Assembly (NCBI GenBank): GCA_900548725.1 | Contig: URLV01000010.1 | Span: 1-41,531, forward strand | Direction of reading: 5' to 3' | DNA from: an uncultured Mycoplasmatota bacterium | GTDB taxonomy: Bacteria; Bacillota_I; Bacilli_A; RF39; UBA660 | Length of the DNA: 41,531 nt | Part shown: piece by piece, positions 32,698 through 41,531 of the stretch | How positions within the stretch are numbered: position 1 is the stretch's first letter | Layout of the letters: every line of letters begins with the position of its first letter | The notes under the pieces: generated by a model | Database searches by the model: none | What the model was told of the DNA's origin: nothing | The model's input: only the letters and a program-made list of their open reading frames with translations | Program-made: the position numbers and the translations under genes

Positions 32698-33245
32698 TTA
32701 TTTATAATTCTCTCCACTTCATCTCTAAACTCAGGATAAAGTTCATAAAATTTGTCAATTTTAAATCCATTTTTATACCATTTAACTACCTTAGAAATTA
32801 AATCACTGTTATCAAGTGGAACATCACCAGGTCTATTAGGATATAAATATAATTTAATCAATCCTTCTTTATCTAATTTTACTAATTCATCATAAATATT
32901 TTTAACATAATATGAAGAAACAACTTTCTCTTCTCTATCACTAACAACTTCAGCACTCCAACTTGTCTTTCCACTTTTAAAATTATCAGATTTTAATTTA
33001 TATATATATCCATCATAATTAAATATTTTTTTAAACATTCCTTCTTTTCTTTCTACTAAAAGAACATCACTTGTAATTCCATTTCCAGATAAATAGTAAT
33101 AATAATCACTATGAAGCGGTGATAAAAATATAGTTGCAATAGCTTTCGAAGGAGTAGCATAAACCCAAGCATTTAAATGAGTACTTTTATGAGGCTTTAT
33201 AACTTTTAAATTTGAAATATTACTTCCATGATAAACATAGTTCAT
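32679..33245 (-). CDS. ART-like uncharacterised protein in an ABC operon
   Basis: This 188-residue soluble protein begins YVYHGSNISNLKVIKPHKSTH, then WVYATPSKAIATIFL. An opening YHGS followed by a strand-helix with VYAT and A-x-x-F is the pattern of the ADP-ribosyltransferase/KptA-like fold around the NAD site, but I see no clear catalytic Glu motif and the match is weak. The C-terminal half (about 105-188) is charged and helical. It begins 15 bases after the stop of the fused ABC gene and is probably the last gene of that operon. I treat function as unknown. Confidence 0.6.
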   Translation of the reverse strand: MNYVYHGSNISNLKVIKPHKSTHLNAWVYATPSKAIATIFLSPLHSDYYYYLSGNGITSDVLLVERKEGMFKKIFNYDGYIYKLKSDNFKSGKTSWSAEVVSDREEKVVSSYYVKNIYDELVKLDKEGLIKLYLYPNRPGDVPLDNSDLISKVVKWYKNGFKIDKFYELYPEFRDEVERIINNENNDF

Positions 33246-33260
33246 ATAATCTACCTATAA

Positions 33261-35690
33261 CTAATCCAAATCATGTCTAGATAATATACTAGCAGGTCTA
33301 CGTCTTATAGTATTAAATACAGGTATTAAACCAATTATTAAATTAAATATATAAACAAATATAATACTCAATAAAACAATTCTAAAATTAACTAAGAAAT
33401 ATTTACTTAAAAATTTAATATTACTTAATACTTTCAAAATATAACTAGCTAAAATAATACCAGGTACACTAGCAATAGTTGTAATAGCTATAATCTCACC
33501 ATAAAACATTCTATATATATCACTTTTCTTAACACCAATAGCTCTATATATACCAACACTCTTTACTCTAGATAAGAAAGAAGCTCTAATCATCAAAAAT
33601 ACTTCAACTAAAGATATAATAAGTATTACACCAGATACCAATAAAGTAGTATTAACTCTTTCCTTATTACTTTCAATATATTTCTTTCTACTAACACTAT
33701 AACTATCTTCTATATTTAATCCCATATCTCTAAATTCATTTATAGTTTTATCCTTATCTTTGCTAACTAAAACCATATCTTTAGACTTACTAATTAAATC
33801 ATATTTAACAGTATTATTATTAACCAAGAAAGCATCCATATTATCTTTACTAAAATAATATCCAACAACTAATAATTTTTTATCATTTACTTTAGTATCA
33901 ATATATTTATTTAAAGGCATTGTATCACTATTCTTTATATTAACAATTACTTCATAATCATTAATAGGATAATTACCTTTCTTTAACTCAATATCATTTA
34001 CTTCTAAATTATAATCATATACTTTTTGATTACTAATTTCTTCTTCGCTAACATACATATTAGTATCATTATTTTTAGTATTAGATAAAACATTAATAAA
34101 ATTACCTCTATTCATATAAATAGATGGACTTCCTAAATCAACTATTCCCACTATAACAAAAGCATCCATTGTATCTATTTTTATTTCTCTACCTATCATA
34201 TCACTAACATTTTTAACACCAATCATATTAGCATATCCAGTTTCATCAAACATAGAAAGTATACTTCTTTTATCAACTACAACTTCATTCATCTCTTTAG
34301 GCATAGTTCCATATACTATATCACTATCTTTAATTAAATTAATATCAGATAAAGATCCACTCAAAATATCTTTAATATTTATTGATTGATAATAATCATT
34401 ATAATTAACACTAAAATTAACAGAACTATTACCAGGTATTATATAATCTACACTATCTAAATTCTCATATTTTAAATAATCATCTACTTTAATTTTATTC
34501 AAATTAACACTCAAATAATTTTTATTCATAGTAACAAAATCTTCATCTTTAACATTAATAGTAGATGCAATACTAGATACACTATACATTATAAACATAC
34601 CACTTAATATAAATCCAAGTAATAATAATTTCTTTAAAAAACTATAATCAAATACTTTTTTAAACCCATTTGTAATTAAACTAATAGGATTAAATATAGA
34701 ACTATATCTTTTTTTCTTACCATCATCTTTTAAATCAAAATTATATTTATCAATATCACTTTCTTGTATCTTTTTATAACTATCATTAATTAATTCTATA
34801 TTAGAATCTTCATCAATAACTACAACGTTATCTCTATTCTTACTATTAACATATATATTACCATTTCTAACAACTATATCTAATTTAATTTTATCTTTAT
34901 CATCTAAATAAATATTTATTAACTTATCTTCATCTTTTATAACATCATGTTTATCAAAATCTTTTAAATATATATTATTATCAATTGCATAATCTAAATC
35001 TTCTTTATCTTTATTAATATAATCTTTAACAATACTACCATCTTTTAATTCTATTATTCTATCTGCATAAAATTTTGCTAAATTAACTTCATGTGTCACT
35101 AATATAACTAATCTATCTTTACTAATAGATTTAATTATTTTCATAACCTCTAATGAGTTTTTGCTATCTAAATTACCAGTAGGTTCATCTGCTAGTATAA
35201 TATTAGGATTTTTAACTAATGCTCTCGCAATACCAACTCTTTGTCTTTCTCCACCAGATAACATACTAGCAGGACGTCTTTTATATCTCAACATTCCAAC
35301 TTTATCTAAAACATATTCTACTCTATTCTTAACTTCATTTTTATCTTTAATACCAAGCATAGTTAAAACCAATGCAACATTATCAAAGACACTCATATTA
35401 TCAACTAATTTATAATCTTGAAATATATATCCAATATTCAAATTTCTAATCTTATCAACTTTACCATCAATTTTAGAACTAATCTTTTTACCATTAACAT
35501 ATATCTTACCACTTTTAATTTTATCTAATCCACCAATAGCATTTAAAAGTGTTGTCTTACCACATCCACTAGGTCCTAAAAGAGCAACTAAACCATTATC
35601 ATTAAATTCTAAACTTACATTATTTATTACATGTATTTCATTTTTTCTATGTCTATTAAAATACTTATTAACATTTTTTAAAGATAACAT
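33261..35690 (-). CDS. Fused ABC ATPase-FtsX-type permease, second subunit
   Basis: This protein of about 809 residues combines an N-terminal MacB-type ATPase (Walker A GPSGCGKTT near 36-44, signature LSGGERQR near 144-151, Walker B IILADEPTGNLD near 163-174) with a linker (about 225-345) and a four-helix MacB-type permease: one helix at about 350-372, a large outer domain, and three helices at the C terminus (about 680-805). The ATG at 35690 is chosen since AGGAGG is six bases upstream and the previous gene stops two bases before. It likely forms a heterodimer with the 35692-37905 product. Such pairs often act in defence against peptide antibiotics or in bacteriocin handling. Confidence 0.88.
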   Translation of the reverse strand: MLSLKNVNKYFNRHRKNEIHVINNVSLEFNDNGLVALLGPSGCGKTTLLNAIGGLDKIKSGKIYVNGKKISSKIDGKVDKIRNLNIGYIFQDYKLVDNMSVFDNVALVLTMLGIKDKNEVKNRVEYVLDKVGMLRYKRRPASMLSGGERQRVGIARALVKNPNIILADEPTGNLDSKNSLEVMKIIKSISKDRLVILVTHEVNLAKFYADRIIELKDGSIVKDYINKDKEDLDYAIDNNIYLKDFDKHDVIKDEDKLINIYLDDKDKIKLDIVVRNGNIYVNSKNRDNVVVIDEDSNIELINDSYKKIQESDIDKYNFDLKDDGKKKRYSSIFNPISLITNGFKKVFDYSFLKKLLLLGFILSGMFIMYSVSSIASTINVKDEDFVTMNKNYLSVNLNKIKVDDYLKYENLDSVDYIIPGNSSVNFSVNYNDYYQSINIKDILSGSLSDINLIKDSDIVYGTMPKEMNEVVVDKRSILSMFDETGYANMIGVKNVSDMIGREIKIDTMDAFVIVGIVDLGSPSIYMNRGNFINVLSNTKNNDTNMYVSEEEISNQKVYDYNLEVNDIELKKGNYPINDYEVIVNIKNSDTMPLNKYIDTKVNDKKLLVVGYYFSKDNMDAFLVNNNTVKYDLISKSKDMVLVSKDKDKTINEFRDMGLNIEDSYSVSRKKYIESNKERVNTTLLVSGVILIISLVEVFLMIRASFLSRVKSVGIYRAIGVKKSDIYRMFYGEIIAITTIASVPGIILASYILKVLSNIKFLSKYFLVNFRIVLLSIIFVYIFNLIIGLIPVFNTIRRRPASILSRHDLD

Positions 35691-35691
35691 A

Positions 35692-37905
35692 TTAAACCTC
35701 CTCATTTAATGTAGTAATAGCACTATTCTTAAATAACTTCTTAGCAAACTTAAGACTAACTACATAAGACATGATAATTAATATCAAATATAAAAGTATA
35801 TAATCTCTTAACTTTAAATATTTAATAATAACATCCAAGAATCCTAAATTAATTACATTCTTATAATTTAAATAAACTAATAACAATGTACCAAAATAAG
35901 ATATATTAGATATAGTTAATAATTCTATTACAAGTAAATTCTTACAAGTACTTAAACTAGCTCCTAACATTCTTATAGTACTAAAGTATACATTTCTAGA
36001 TTTTAATATTAATTTAGTAACAAAATAACATACAAAGAATAATACAACAACAAGTATTATTGTCACAATAGTTTTAAATATTCTAATTATATGTACTACT
36101 TCACTATTTTTCAAATTATCACTAACTCTTAAAGTTTTATAACCCATACTATCTAAACTACTTAATGTATTTTTAATATTATCAACATCTTTAACAAATA
36201 CACTACTTTGATATATTCCCTTATTATATAAATTATTATAATCTTCATAACTTATAAATATCTTACCATTATTACTATCATAATCTTTTATACCTAATAA
36301 ATTATTAATATTATATTTATAATATACTTTACTAACTTTTAAATTAATAGTATCACTATAATAGGTATTATCTACTAATATATTTAAAGATTGATTTATA
36401 CAATAACTATTTTTACATAAACTGTTTAAATCACTACTAATATAAGCTTCTCCAACAGGAATATTTTTATTAGGTTCTAACTTAAAATCTACACTATCAC
36501 CAGAATTATATCTTATACCTTGAAACTCTACTCTAGTTTTGCTATATTGTTGATTTATTGTAAATGCTATATCATTTATATATTTATCACTAAAATAAAA
36601 TTTCATATCATCATATAATGTTGCATCTGTATATTTAATTCCAACAACTTTTAATTCTTTAGTTTTATCTATTTCACCAGTATAATCATTTTGTAAATAC
36701 ATAGTAGATTCTAACAATTTATCTTTATCAGATAAATAGTAGCTGTCTTTATCACCACTAACAATAATTTCATTTTCACTAGTAGGCATTCTACCAACAT
36801 CAAGTTTACCTTCAAAATTATCTATACTAAAAGCAGTACCATATAACCATAAATATTCATTATCAGTAATACTAACATTACTATCTAACATCAAATCATT
36901 TTTAACAACATTTGCTACATTATCTAGTTTAGATAATTTATTAAAATCATCATCATTTATACTACTTTTATCTTTTTTCTTAATAATAATTCTATCATCA
37001 TCAATATATCTAAAGAATTGATTATAACCATTCTTATTTTCTAAATATTCTTCTTTTTTAAATGACGAATACTCACTCATTAAACTTATTGATATAAACA
37101 AATAAACACAAAGTAATAATAAGAATTTAGGAACAATATTAAATGTATTTCTTAATCCTAATCTTATTTTATTTAATAATGTAATATTTTTATAATCTAT
37201 ACCACTTATATCTTTTTTAATATTAGTATTATCTAATTTTTTATCTTCTATTATTCTACCATCATTCATCTTTATTACTCTTGTTACGTATTCACTTATC
37301 TCATCAAAATTATGTGTAACAACAATAACTAACTTATCTTTAGAAATATCATGTAATAATTTTATTATTTCTTTACTAGATTTACTGTCTAAATTACCAG
37401 TTGGTTCATCTGCAATAATAATTGGAGTATCCTTTATAAGTGCTCTTGCAATTGCAACTCTTTGTTTTTGTCCTCCACTCAATTTACTAGCTTTAGTATT
37501 TCTAAATTTATACAATCCAACCTTCTTTATAATATCAATAACATCTTTTTTAATTTCTTTTCTTTTTTTACCATTTAAAAGCAATGCTAACTCTATATTT
37601 TGTTTAACAGTATAACTATTTATTAAATTAAAATTTTGAAATATATTTCCTATATATTTACGTCTATAATCTTCATAATCTTTTTCTGTATAATGACTTG
37701 TTTCTTTCCCATCAATATACATTTCTCCATCTTCATAAGAATCAAGTCCACTTATTACATTTAATAATGTACTTTTACCACTACCACTTTCTCCAGTAAT
37801 AGCAACGAATTCTCCCATATCTAATTCTAAATTAACTTTAGTAAAACCAGTAGCAATAACACCTTTACTATAATAAAATTTAGAAACATTTTTAAGTTTT
37901 ATCAT
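35692..37905 (-). CDS. Fused ABC ATPase-FtsX-type permease, first subunit
   Basis: This 737-residue protein has the same plan as its downstream partner: an ATPase domain (about 1-225; GESGSGKST, LSGGQKQR, IIADEPTGNLD), a helix at about 260-277, a large extracytoplasmic domain and three C-terminal helices (about 605-730). The two proteins differ throughout and so are an old duplication forming a two-part transporter. It is the first gene of the operon, and its GAGGTTTAA end supplies part of the ribosome site of the next gene. No two-component system lies beside it, unlike classic BceAB loci. Confidence 0.88.
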   Translation of the reverse strand: MIKLKNVSKFYYSKGVIATGFTKVNLELDMGEFVAITGESGSGKSTLLNVISGLDSYEDGEMYIDGKETSHYTEKDYEDYRRKYIGNIFQNFNLINSYTVKQNIELALLLNGKKRKEIKKDVIDIIKKVGLYKFRNTKASKLSGGQKQRVAIARALIKDTPIIIADEPTGNLDSKSSKEIIKLLHDISKDKLVIVVTHNFDEISEYVTRVIKMNDGRIIEDKKLDNTNIKKDISGIDYKNITLLNKIRLGLRNTFNIVPKFLLLLCVYLFISISLMSEYSSFKKEEYLENKNGYNQFFRYIDDDRIIIKKKDKSSINDDDFNKLSKLDNVANVVKNDLMLDSNVSITDNEYLWLYGTAFSIDNFEGKLDVGRMPTSENEIIVSGDKDSYYLSDKDKLLESTMYLQNDYTGEIDKTKELKVVGIKYTDATLYDDMKFYFSDKYINDIAFTINQQYSKTRVEFQGIRYNSGDSVDFKLEPNKNIPVGEAYISSDLNSLCKNSYCINQSLNILVDNTYYSDTINLKVSKVYYKYNINNLLGIKDYDSNNGKIFISYEDYNNLYNKGIYQSSVFVKDVDNIKNTLSSLDSMGYKTLRVSDNLKNSEVVHIIRIFKTIVTIILVVVLFFVCYFVTKLILKSRNVYFSTIRMLGASLSTCKNLLVIELLTISNISYFGTLLLVYLNYKNVINLGFLDVIIKYLKLRDYILLYLILIIMSYVVSLKFAKKLFKNSAITTLNEEV

Positions 37906-37991
37906 AAATACTCTCCTTACACTCTAAGTATATTATATAATCAGTTCTAAAACAATATATTTTAAGTAGCATATGTAATAAAATTAGTAGC

Positions 37992-38021
37992 AAAAAAAGT
38001 TATTAGAAATTCTAACAACTT
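37992..38021 (-). terminator. Terminator after the CYTH gene
   Basis: On the minus strand AAGTTGTTAG pairs with CTAATAACTT (one G-U pair), followed by seven Ts, right at the stop codon. Confidence 0.8.
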
Positions 38022-38587
38022 TAGTTTATAAATATATTATGTTTCTTCATATACATTTCTGGTTTACCCATATTAAGTTCTTTAGATACTTTTAATCCAA
38101 GTCCATCTATAAATGATTGTATTTGTTTTTTAATTTCATTAACGTCAACATCTTCATTAGTACAATATTCTACTTCCATAAATAATCCTAAATCTTTTAC
38201 ATATTCAACTACTATTTCATAATTTTTAAAAGTATATGTTTCTTTTTCATTATTTATTTCTATAAATTTAACCAAGCCTAACCTTTCAAATATTTGTTTG
38301 ATCATGTTTAAATCTTCTACCTTAGTTTCATATTCATCTGAATATAACCATTTTCCATTTGAAAAAACATCATCTTTATATGTAATGCTATACTCATCAT
38401 TTTTACTTCTTAATCTTAAACAATGATTTAACTGATTGTTATCATCCGGCTTTAAATCATCTCTTTTAGGATCGTAATAATATTCGTCAATAGTCTTTTT
38501 TAACCCAACATAATTAAACTTTTTAAATTTATTTTTTATAGTTTCAATATCATCATATACTTCTACTAACACTTCTATTTCTTTCAT
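38021..38587 (-). CDS. CYTH-domain protein (class IV adenylyl cyclase/triphosphatase-like)
   Basis: This 188-residue protein follows the CYTH plan: MKEIEVLVEV (the ExExK opening strand, with Leu in place of the Lys), DEYYYDP, LRLRSKNDEYSITYK (basic residues for the triphosphate), ETKVED, and the late FMEVEY strand with metal-binding Glu. CYTH proteins hydrolyse or cyclise triphosphate substrates, such as thiamine triphosphate, inorganic triphosphate or ATP. The changed opening motif (Lys lost) may alter activity. AGGAG stands before the ATG. It probably has its own promoter: a terminator separates it from the upstream kinase gene. Confidence 0.85.
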   Translation of the reverse strand: MKEIEVLVEVYDDIETIKNKFKKFNYVGLKKTIDEYYYDPKRDDLKPDDNNQLNHCLRLRSKNDEYSITYKDDVFSNGKWLYSDEYETKVEDLNMIKQIFERLGLVKFIEINNEKETYTFKNYEIVVEYVKDLGLFMEVEYCTNEDVDVNEIKKQIQSFIDGLGLKVSKELNMGKPEMYMKKHNIFIN

Positions 38588-38624
38588 TTATATCTCCTTT
38601 TTAATTAATAATTTATTTTAAATC

Positions 38625-38656
38625 AAAAAGATTGCTAACACATCTAATTAACAATC
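38625..38656 (-). terminator. Terminator after the HipA/CtkA-like kinase gene
   Basis: On the minus strand GATTGTTAA pairs with TTAGCAATC (one G-U pair), followed by five Ts. The stem includes the kinase stop codon. Confidence 0.75.
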
Positions 38657-39511
38657 ATTTAGTTCATTATATACTTTTTTTAATATATCATATCTCATAG
38701 AAATTATTTTTTTATAAAAATCTTTTCTAACATCAGAAATACATGAAATATCATTTATAAAACTATCTATTTTTTCAATATCAATTTTATTAAACATTCT
38801 TTTTAATGCTTCATTACATTCATTATTCTTTCTGCTCTTTATAAAAGTCATATAATTAATTTTTTTGTTATTCTCTTTTAAACATGAATAACAATTTAGA
38901 ACAATATTTTTAAAATCTTCTACATTCATTTTTTCAATATCACTATCTTCAAGCATTGGATTTAAACATGAACCACAATCATAAATTGGAGAAAATTCAA
39001 TTTTTTTAGTCTTTTTATTAACTAAAAAGCCCCAATTACCATTATGTCTATCTGTATTACCAATAATACTATCAATTATAAACATATTCCAAAATTTTTC
39101 TTGTATAGAGTTATAATCAAACAATTTACTATTTCTAAGTATTTCTAAAATATCTTCTAATTCAGTACCAATTTTTTTATCAGGATTAGCACTTAATGCA
39201 ATACTTTCAAATTCATATAATTCATTTTCATCATTTGTAAAATCTAAACAAGCACAAACTGTTTTCTCTACACCATTAAATTTATATTTGCCTAATAAAG
39301 TTTCTTGAGTTTCAAAACCTACTAATCTAAATATATTGCTACCAACATATTCAGACAATGAATTATTTATATAAGAAATATTTTTATTCTTCTCTCTTAC
39401 TGGATCCGGAAATTTTACTAAATATCTTTTATCTTCAAAAATTAATGTTTTTTTCTTTTCTGAACCCTTATAATTATTCATTTCTTCAACACAATTTGTA
39501 AAATCTATCAT
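38648..39511 (-). CDS. HipA/CtkA-like Ser/Thr protein kinase
   Basis: This protein of about 287 residues has a YLVKFP segment (about 30-35), the ATP-site Lys as in HipA (VKFP), then GNTDRHNGNWGFL (about 150-162), which contains the catalytic loop (D-R-H-x-x-N), and SPIYDCGSCL (about 174-183), with the D-x-G-type metal-binding Asp. Length and order fit the short CtkA-like branch of the HipA kinases, which lack the HipA N-terminal domain. No HipB-type antitoxin gene is beside it. The ATG at 39511 is eight bases after TAGGAGG; a GTG nine bases earlier overlaps that site. It follows lysS by 30 bases and is probably cotranscribed with it. Confidence 0.8.
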   Translation of the reverse strand: MIDFTNCVEEMNNYKGSEKKKTLIFEDKRYLVKFPDPVREKNKNISYINNSLSEYVGSNIFRLVGFETQETLLGKYKFNGVEKTVCACLDFTNDENELYEFESIALSANPDKKIGTELEDILEILRNSKLFDYNSIQEKFWNMFIIDSIIGNTDRHNGNWGFLVNKKTKKIEFSPIYDCGSCLNPMLEDSDIEKMNVEDFKNIVLNCYSCLKENNKKINYMTFIKSRKNNECNEALKRMFNKIDIEKIDSFINDISCISDVRKDFYKKIISMRYDILKKVYNELNDC

Positions 39512-39541
39512 TAAATGCACCTCCTAACATTAATATTTATG

Positions 39542-41026
39542 TTAATTTCTATTCTTCATAGTTGGAAATAATATAACATCTCTAATAGATTCTTGTTCTG
39601 TAAATAACATACATAATCTATCAATTCCGTATCCAATACCACCTGCAGGAGGCATACCATATTCTAACGCTTCTACGAAATCCATATCTATATCATTAGC
39701 TTCATCATTTCCTAAATTTCTTTCTTTTAATTGATCAGTAAATCTATCTAATTGATCAATTGGATCATTTAATTCAGTATACGCATTAGCGAACTCTTTT
39801 CCACCAATAAATAATTCAAATCTATCTACAAATCTTGGATCATCAGGATTTTTTTTAGTTAACGGAGAAATTTCAACTGGATGTCCATAAAGGAATGTAG
39901 GTTGAATTAATGTTTCTTCAACATATTTTTCAAAGAATAAATTTATTATATGTCCAACATTTTGTTGATGTTCTAATACTTCAATTCCATGTTCACTAGC
40001 AAGTTTCATAGCTTCTTCAACTGTCATTTCCTTTTTAAAATCTATTCCAGTTTGTTCTTTTATAGCATCAACCATACTAATTCTTTTCCATTCACCACTT
40101 AAATCTATATGATCTCCACACCAATCATACTCGTATTTACCAATAACATTTTTAGCAATGCTCTTAAACATATTCTCAGTCAATTCCATCATACCTTCTA
40201 AATCAGAATATGCTAAATAAGCTTCCATTAAAGTAAATTCTGGATTATGTTTAGGATCCATTCCTTCATTTCTAAATACTCTACCAATTTCATAAACGGC
40301 TTCCATTCCACCTACTAACAATCTCTTTAAAGGTAATTCTAGAGCAATACGTAAATACATATCTAAATCTTGTGTATTGTGATGAGTAACAAACGGTCTA
40401 GCACTTGCACCAGTTAATAATGTAGTTAAAACAGGAGTTTCAACTTCAGCAAAACCTCTACCATCCATAAAATTTTGAATACATCTAATTATTTTTGGTC
40501 TAATAAATGCAATTCTCTTCGAATCTTCATTCATAATTAAATCAACATAACGTCTTCTATATCTTTCTTCAATATCTGTCAAACCATGGAATTTTTCAGG
40601 TAACGGTCTTAAAGATTTAACTAAATGAGTATATTCTAAACATTTTAAAGTAACCTCACCAGTTCTAGTTTTCATGACTTTTCCTCTGACACCAACTATG
40701 TCACCTAAATCAGCACTTTTAAATAATGTATATACTTCTTCACCAACATCATTAATAGAAATATATATTTGCATTTTACCAGTTTTATCTTGTATAGAAA
40801 AGAACGAAGCTTTTCCCATTTTTCTAATAAACATAATTCTACCAGCAACAGTATATTCATCATCAATATTTTCAAATTCATCATGAGGAATATCTTTATA
40901 TTTTTCTTTTATTTCTTCATTATAGGCAGTTCTTGCAAATTTACTTCCAAATGGATCAATCCCCATATCACGTATTTTTTGTACTTTCTCTCTTCTAACC
41001 AATTCTTGATCTGTAAATTCACGCAT
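39542..41026 (-). CDS. lysS: Lysine-tRNA ligase, class II
   Basis: This protein of about 494 residues has an N-terminal anticodon-binding OB fold (about 55-140, with VAGRIMFIRKMGKASFF) and the class IIb core. Motif 2 is FRNEGMDPKHNPEF (about 255-268), followed by TLMEAYLAYSD, and motif 3 is GIGYGIDRL (about 473-481). It charges tRNA-Lys in the cytoplasm. The length is normal. The ATG at 41026 is preferred to a TTG nine bases upstream; its ribosome site (AAGAAG) is weak for a housekeeping gene. A HipA-like kinase gene sits 30 bases downstream on the same strand. Confidence 0.97.
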   Translation of the reverse strand: MREFTDQELVRREKVQKIRDMGIDPFGSKFARTAYNEEIKEKYKDIPHDEFENIDDEYTVAGRIMFIRKMGKASFFSIQDKTGKMQIYISINDVGEEVYTLFKSADLGDIVGVRGKVMKTRTGEVTLKCLEYTHLVKSLRPLPEKFHGLTDIEERYRRRYVDLIMNEDSKRIAFIRPKIIRCIQNFMDGRGFAEVETPVLTTLLTGASARPFVTHHNTQDLDMYLRIALELPLKRLLVGGMEAVYEIGRVFRNEGMDPKHNPEFTLMEAYLAYSDLEGMMELTENMFKSIAKNVIGKYEYDWCGDHIDLSGEWKRISMVDAIKEQTGIDFKKEMTVEEAMKLASEHGIEVLEHQQNVGHIINLFFEKYVEETLIQPTFLYGHPVEISPLTKKNPDDPRFVDRFELFIGGKEFANAYTELNDPIDQLDRFTDQLKERNLGNDEANDIDMDFVEALEYGMPPAGGIGYGIDRLCMLFTEQESIRDVILFPTMKNRN

Positions 41027-41129
41027 ATTAATCAACTTCTTTCGTTAACTAGTATATCGATAAACTAAAAAAAAATCAATACAAAGAATATAAAATTATA
41101 TATTTCATATATTTTAAAGAGGTGAAATA

Positions 41130-41459
41130 ATGAACGGAACATATTATCAAAATCCAACTTTTCCCGCTGCTACAACATCTAATTATCAAGATACAATTGT
41201 ACCAGTAGGAAATGACTTACCTATGGAGCAAAGCTACATAGAAAATATTTTAAGATTAAATAAAGGAAAGAAAGTAAAAGCTTATGTTAGTTATCCTGAT
41301 TCTATAGATTGGAAAGATTCTGTTTATACAGGAATAATAGAACAAGCAGGAAGAGACCATTTAATTATAAGTGATCCAACAACAGGTAAGTGGTACTTAA
41401 TTCTAATGATTTATTTAAACTATGTAGAATTTGAAGAAAAAATAAATTATTCTATTTAA
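41130..41459 (+). CDS. gerQ: GerQ-type spore coat protein
   Basis: This 109-residue protein has a short Asn/Gln/Tyr/Pro-rich N terminus, then SYIENILRLNKGKKVKAYVS, DWKDSVYTGIIEQAGRDHL and SDPTTGKWYLILMIYLNYV (read in parts), which together match the conserved GerQ core. In Bacillus subtilis GerQ is a coat protein that keeps the lytic enzyme CwlJ in place and is crosslinked by transglutaminase. Length is somewhat short in the N-terminal part compared with B. subtilis. AGAGGTG precedes the ATG. It is divergent from lysS. This is good evidence that the organism forms, or descends from, endospore formers. Confidence 0.92.
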   Translation: MNGTYYQNPTFPAATTSNYQDTIVPVGNDLPMEQSYIENILRLNKGKKVKAYVSYPDSIDWKDSVYTGIIEQAGRDHLIISDPTTGKWYLILMIYLNYVEFEEKINYSI

Positions 41460-41460
41460 A

Positions 41461-41483
41461 AAATGCCCTAGAGCATTTTTTTT
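41461..41483 (+). terminator. Terminator after gerQ
   Basis: AAATGC (41461-41466) pairs with GCATTT (41473-41478), followed by nine Ts. The minus-strand side also has a T run, so it may serve a convergent gene beyond the window. The last 48 bases hold nothing I can call. Confidence 0.8.
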
Positions 41484-41531
41484 TATTGTAATTTCAACCG
41501 CACCACTTAATTTAATTTTATCAGATAATAA

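Noticed and set aside
38648..39511. Classic HipBA toxin-antitoxin pair
   Set aside because: No helix-turn-helix HipB gene lies next to the kinase and the HipA N-terminal domain is absent.
41480..41531. End of a minus-strand gene at the right edge (frame reading LSGAVEITIK)
   Set aside because: The frame runs on through the gerQ terminator and into gerQ without a stop at a sensible place; too little sequence to support a gene.

Overview
The window is a very AT-rich stretch of a low-GC Gram-positive chromosome. TGA is used as a stop, for example in the MarR gene and in the gene at 32679-33245, so the code is not the mycoplasma one. A GerQ-type spore coat protein, a collagen-like exosporium-type protein, a T-box leader on pheST, and DUF975 and YfcC membrane proteins point to an endospore-forming Bacillota (Bacilli or Clostridia, probably an uncultured gut lineage). 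I cannot name the species. Most genes lie on the minus strand in short operons separated by rho-independent terminators, many of which overlap the last codons.

Layout: 106-5588 (minus) is one operon of a MarR regulator, a condensation-type acyltransferase, a zinc-ribbon membrane protein, and an ABC ATPase with an FtsX-type permease. 5589-6284 holds a candidate small RNA and promoters. 6285-7882 (plus) encodes an exported rhodanese-like protein and a tandem thioredoxin-like protein. 7977-10905 (minus) carries an SDR-type epimerase, an endolysin-like M23 peptidase, a DUF84 NTPase and an XRE regulator, the last divergent from an unknown plus-strand gene across a clear palindrome. 11638-14506 is a TetR-controlled ABC-2 exporter. 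14585-17842 holds a degenerate hybrid histidine kinase and a HAD-PlsC fusion. 18018-21747 has a collagen-like protein, DedA, an acetyltransferase, small membrane proteins and dCMP deaminase. 21838-25541 is T-box-pheS-pheT. 25581-27761 holds two membrane proteins. 28029-30766 is a tandem pair of membrane/leucine-rich paralogues. 32679-37905 is a pair of fused ATPase-permease proteins plus a small ART-like gene. 38021-41459 holds a CYTH protein, a HipA/CtkA-like kinase, lysS and gerQ.

The most unusual locus is 31685-32590 on the plus strand. A promoter drives a compact, pseudoknot-capable RNA of about 125 nt that ends in an intrinsic terminator. This is followed at once by an AGGAGG site and a 193-residue protein carrying the NFYHLVGLH motif of the PBECR4-like (BECR-fold) nucleases. 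That order (RNA, leaky terminator, toxin) is the order of type III toxin-antitoxin systems, but the protein does not look like ToxN, CptN or TenpN. The cassette sits between two imperfect copies of the 3' end and terminator of the neighbouring XRE gene, as if it had been inserted there or had replaced part of a second XRE copy. I regard this as the best candidate for an undescribed system. The toxin and antitoxin roles are inference.
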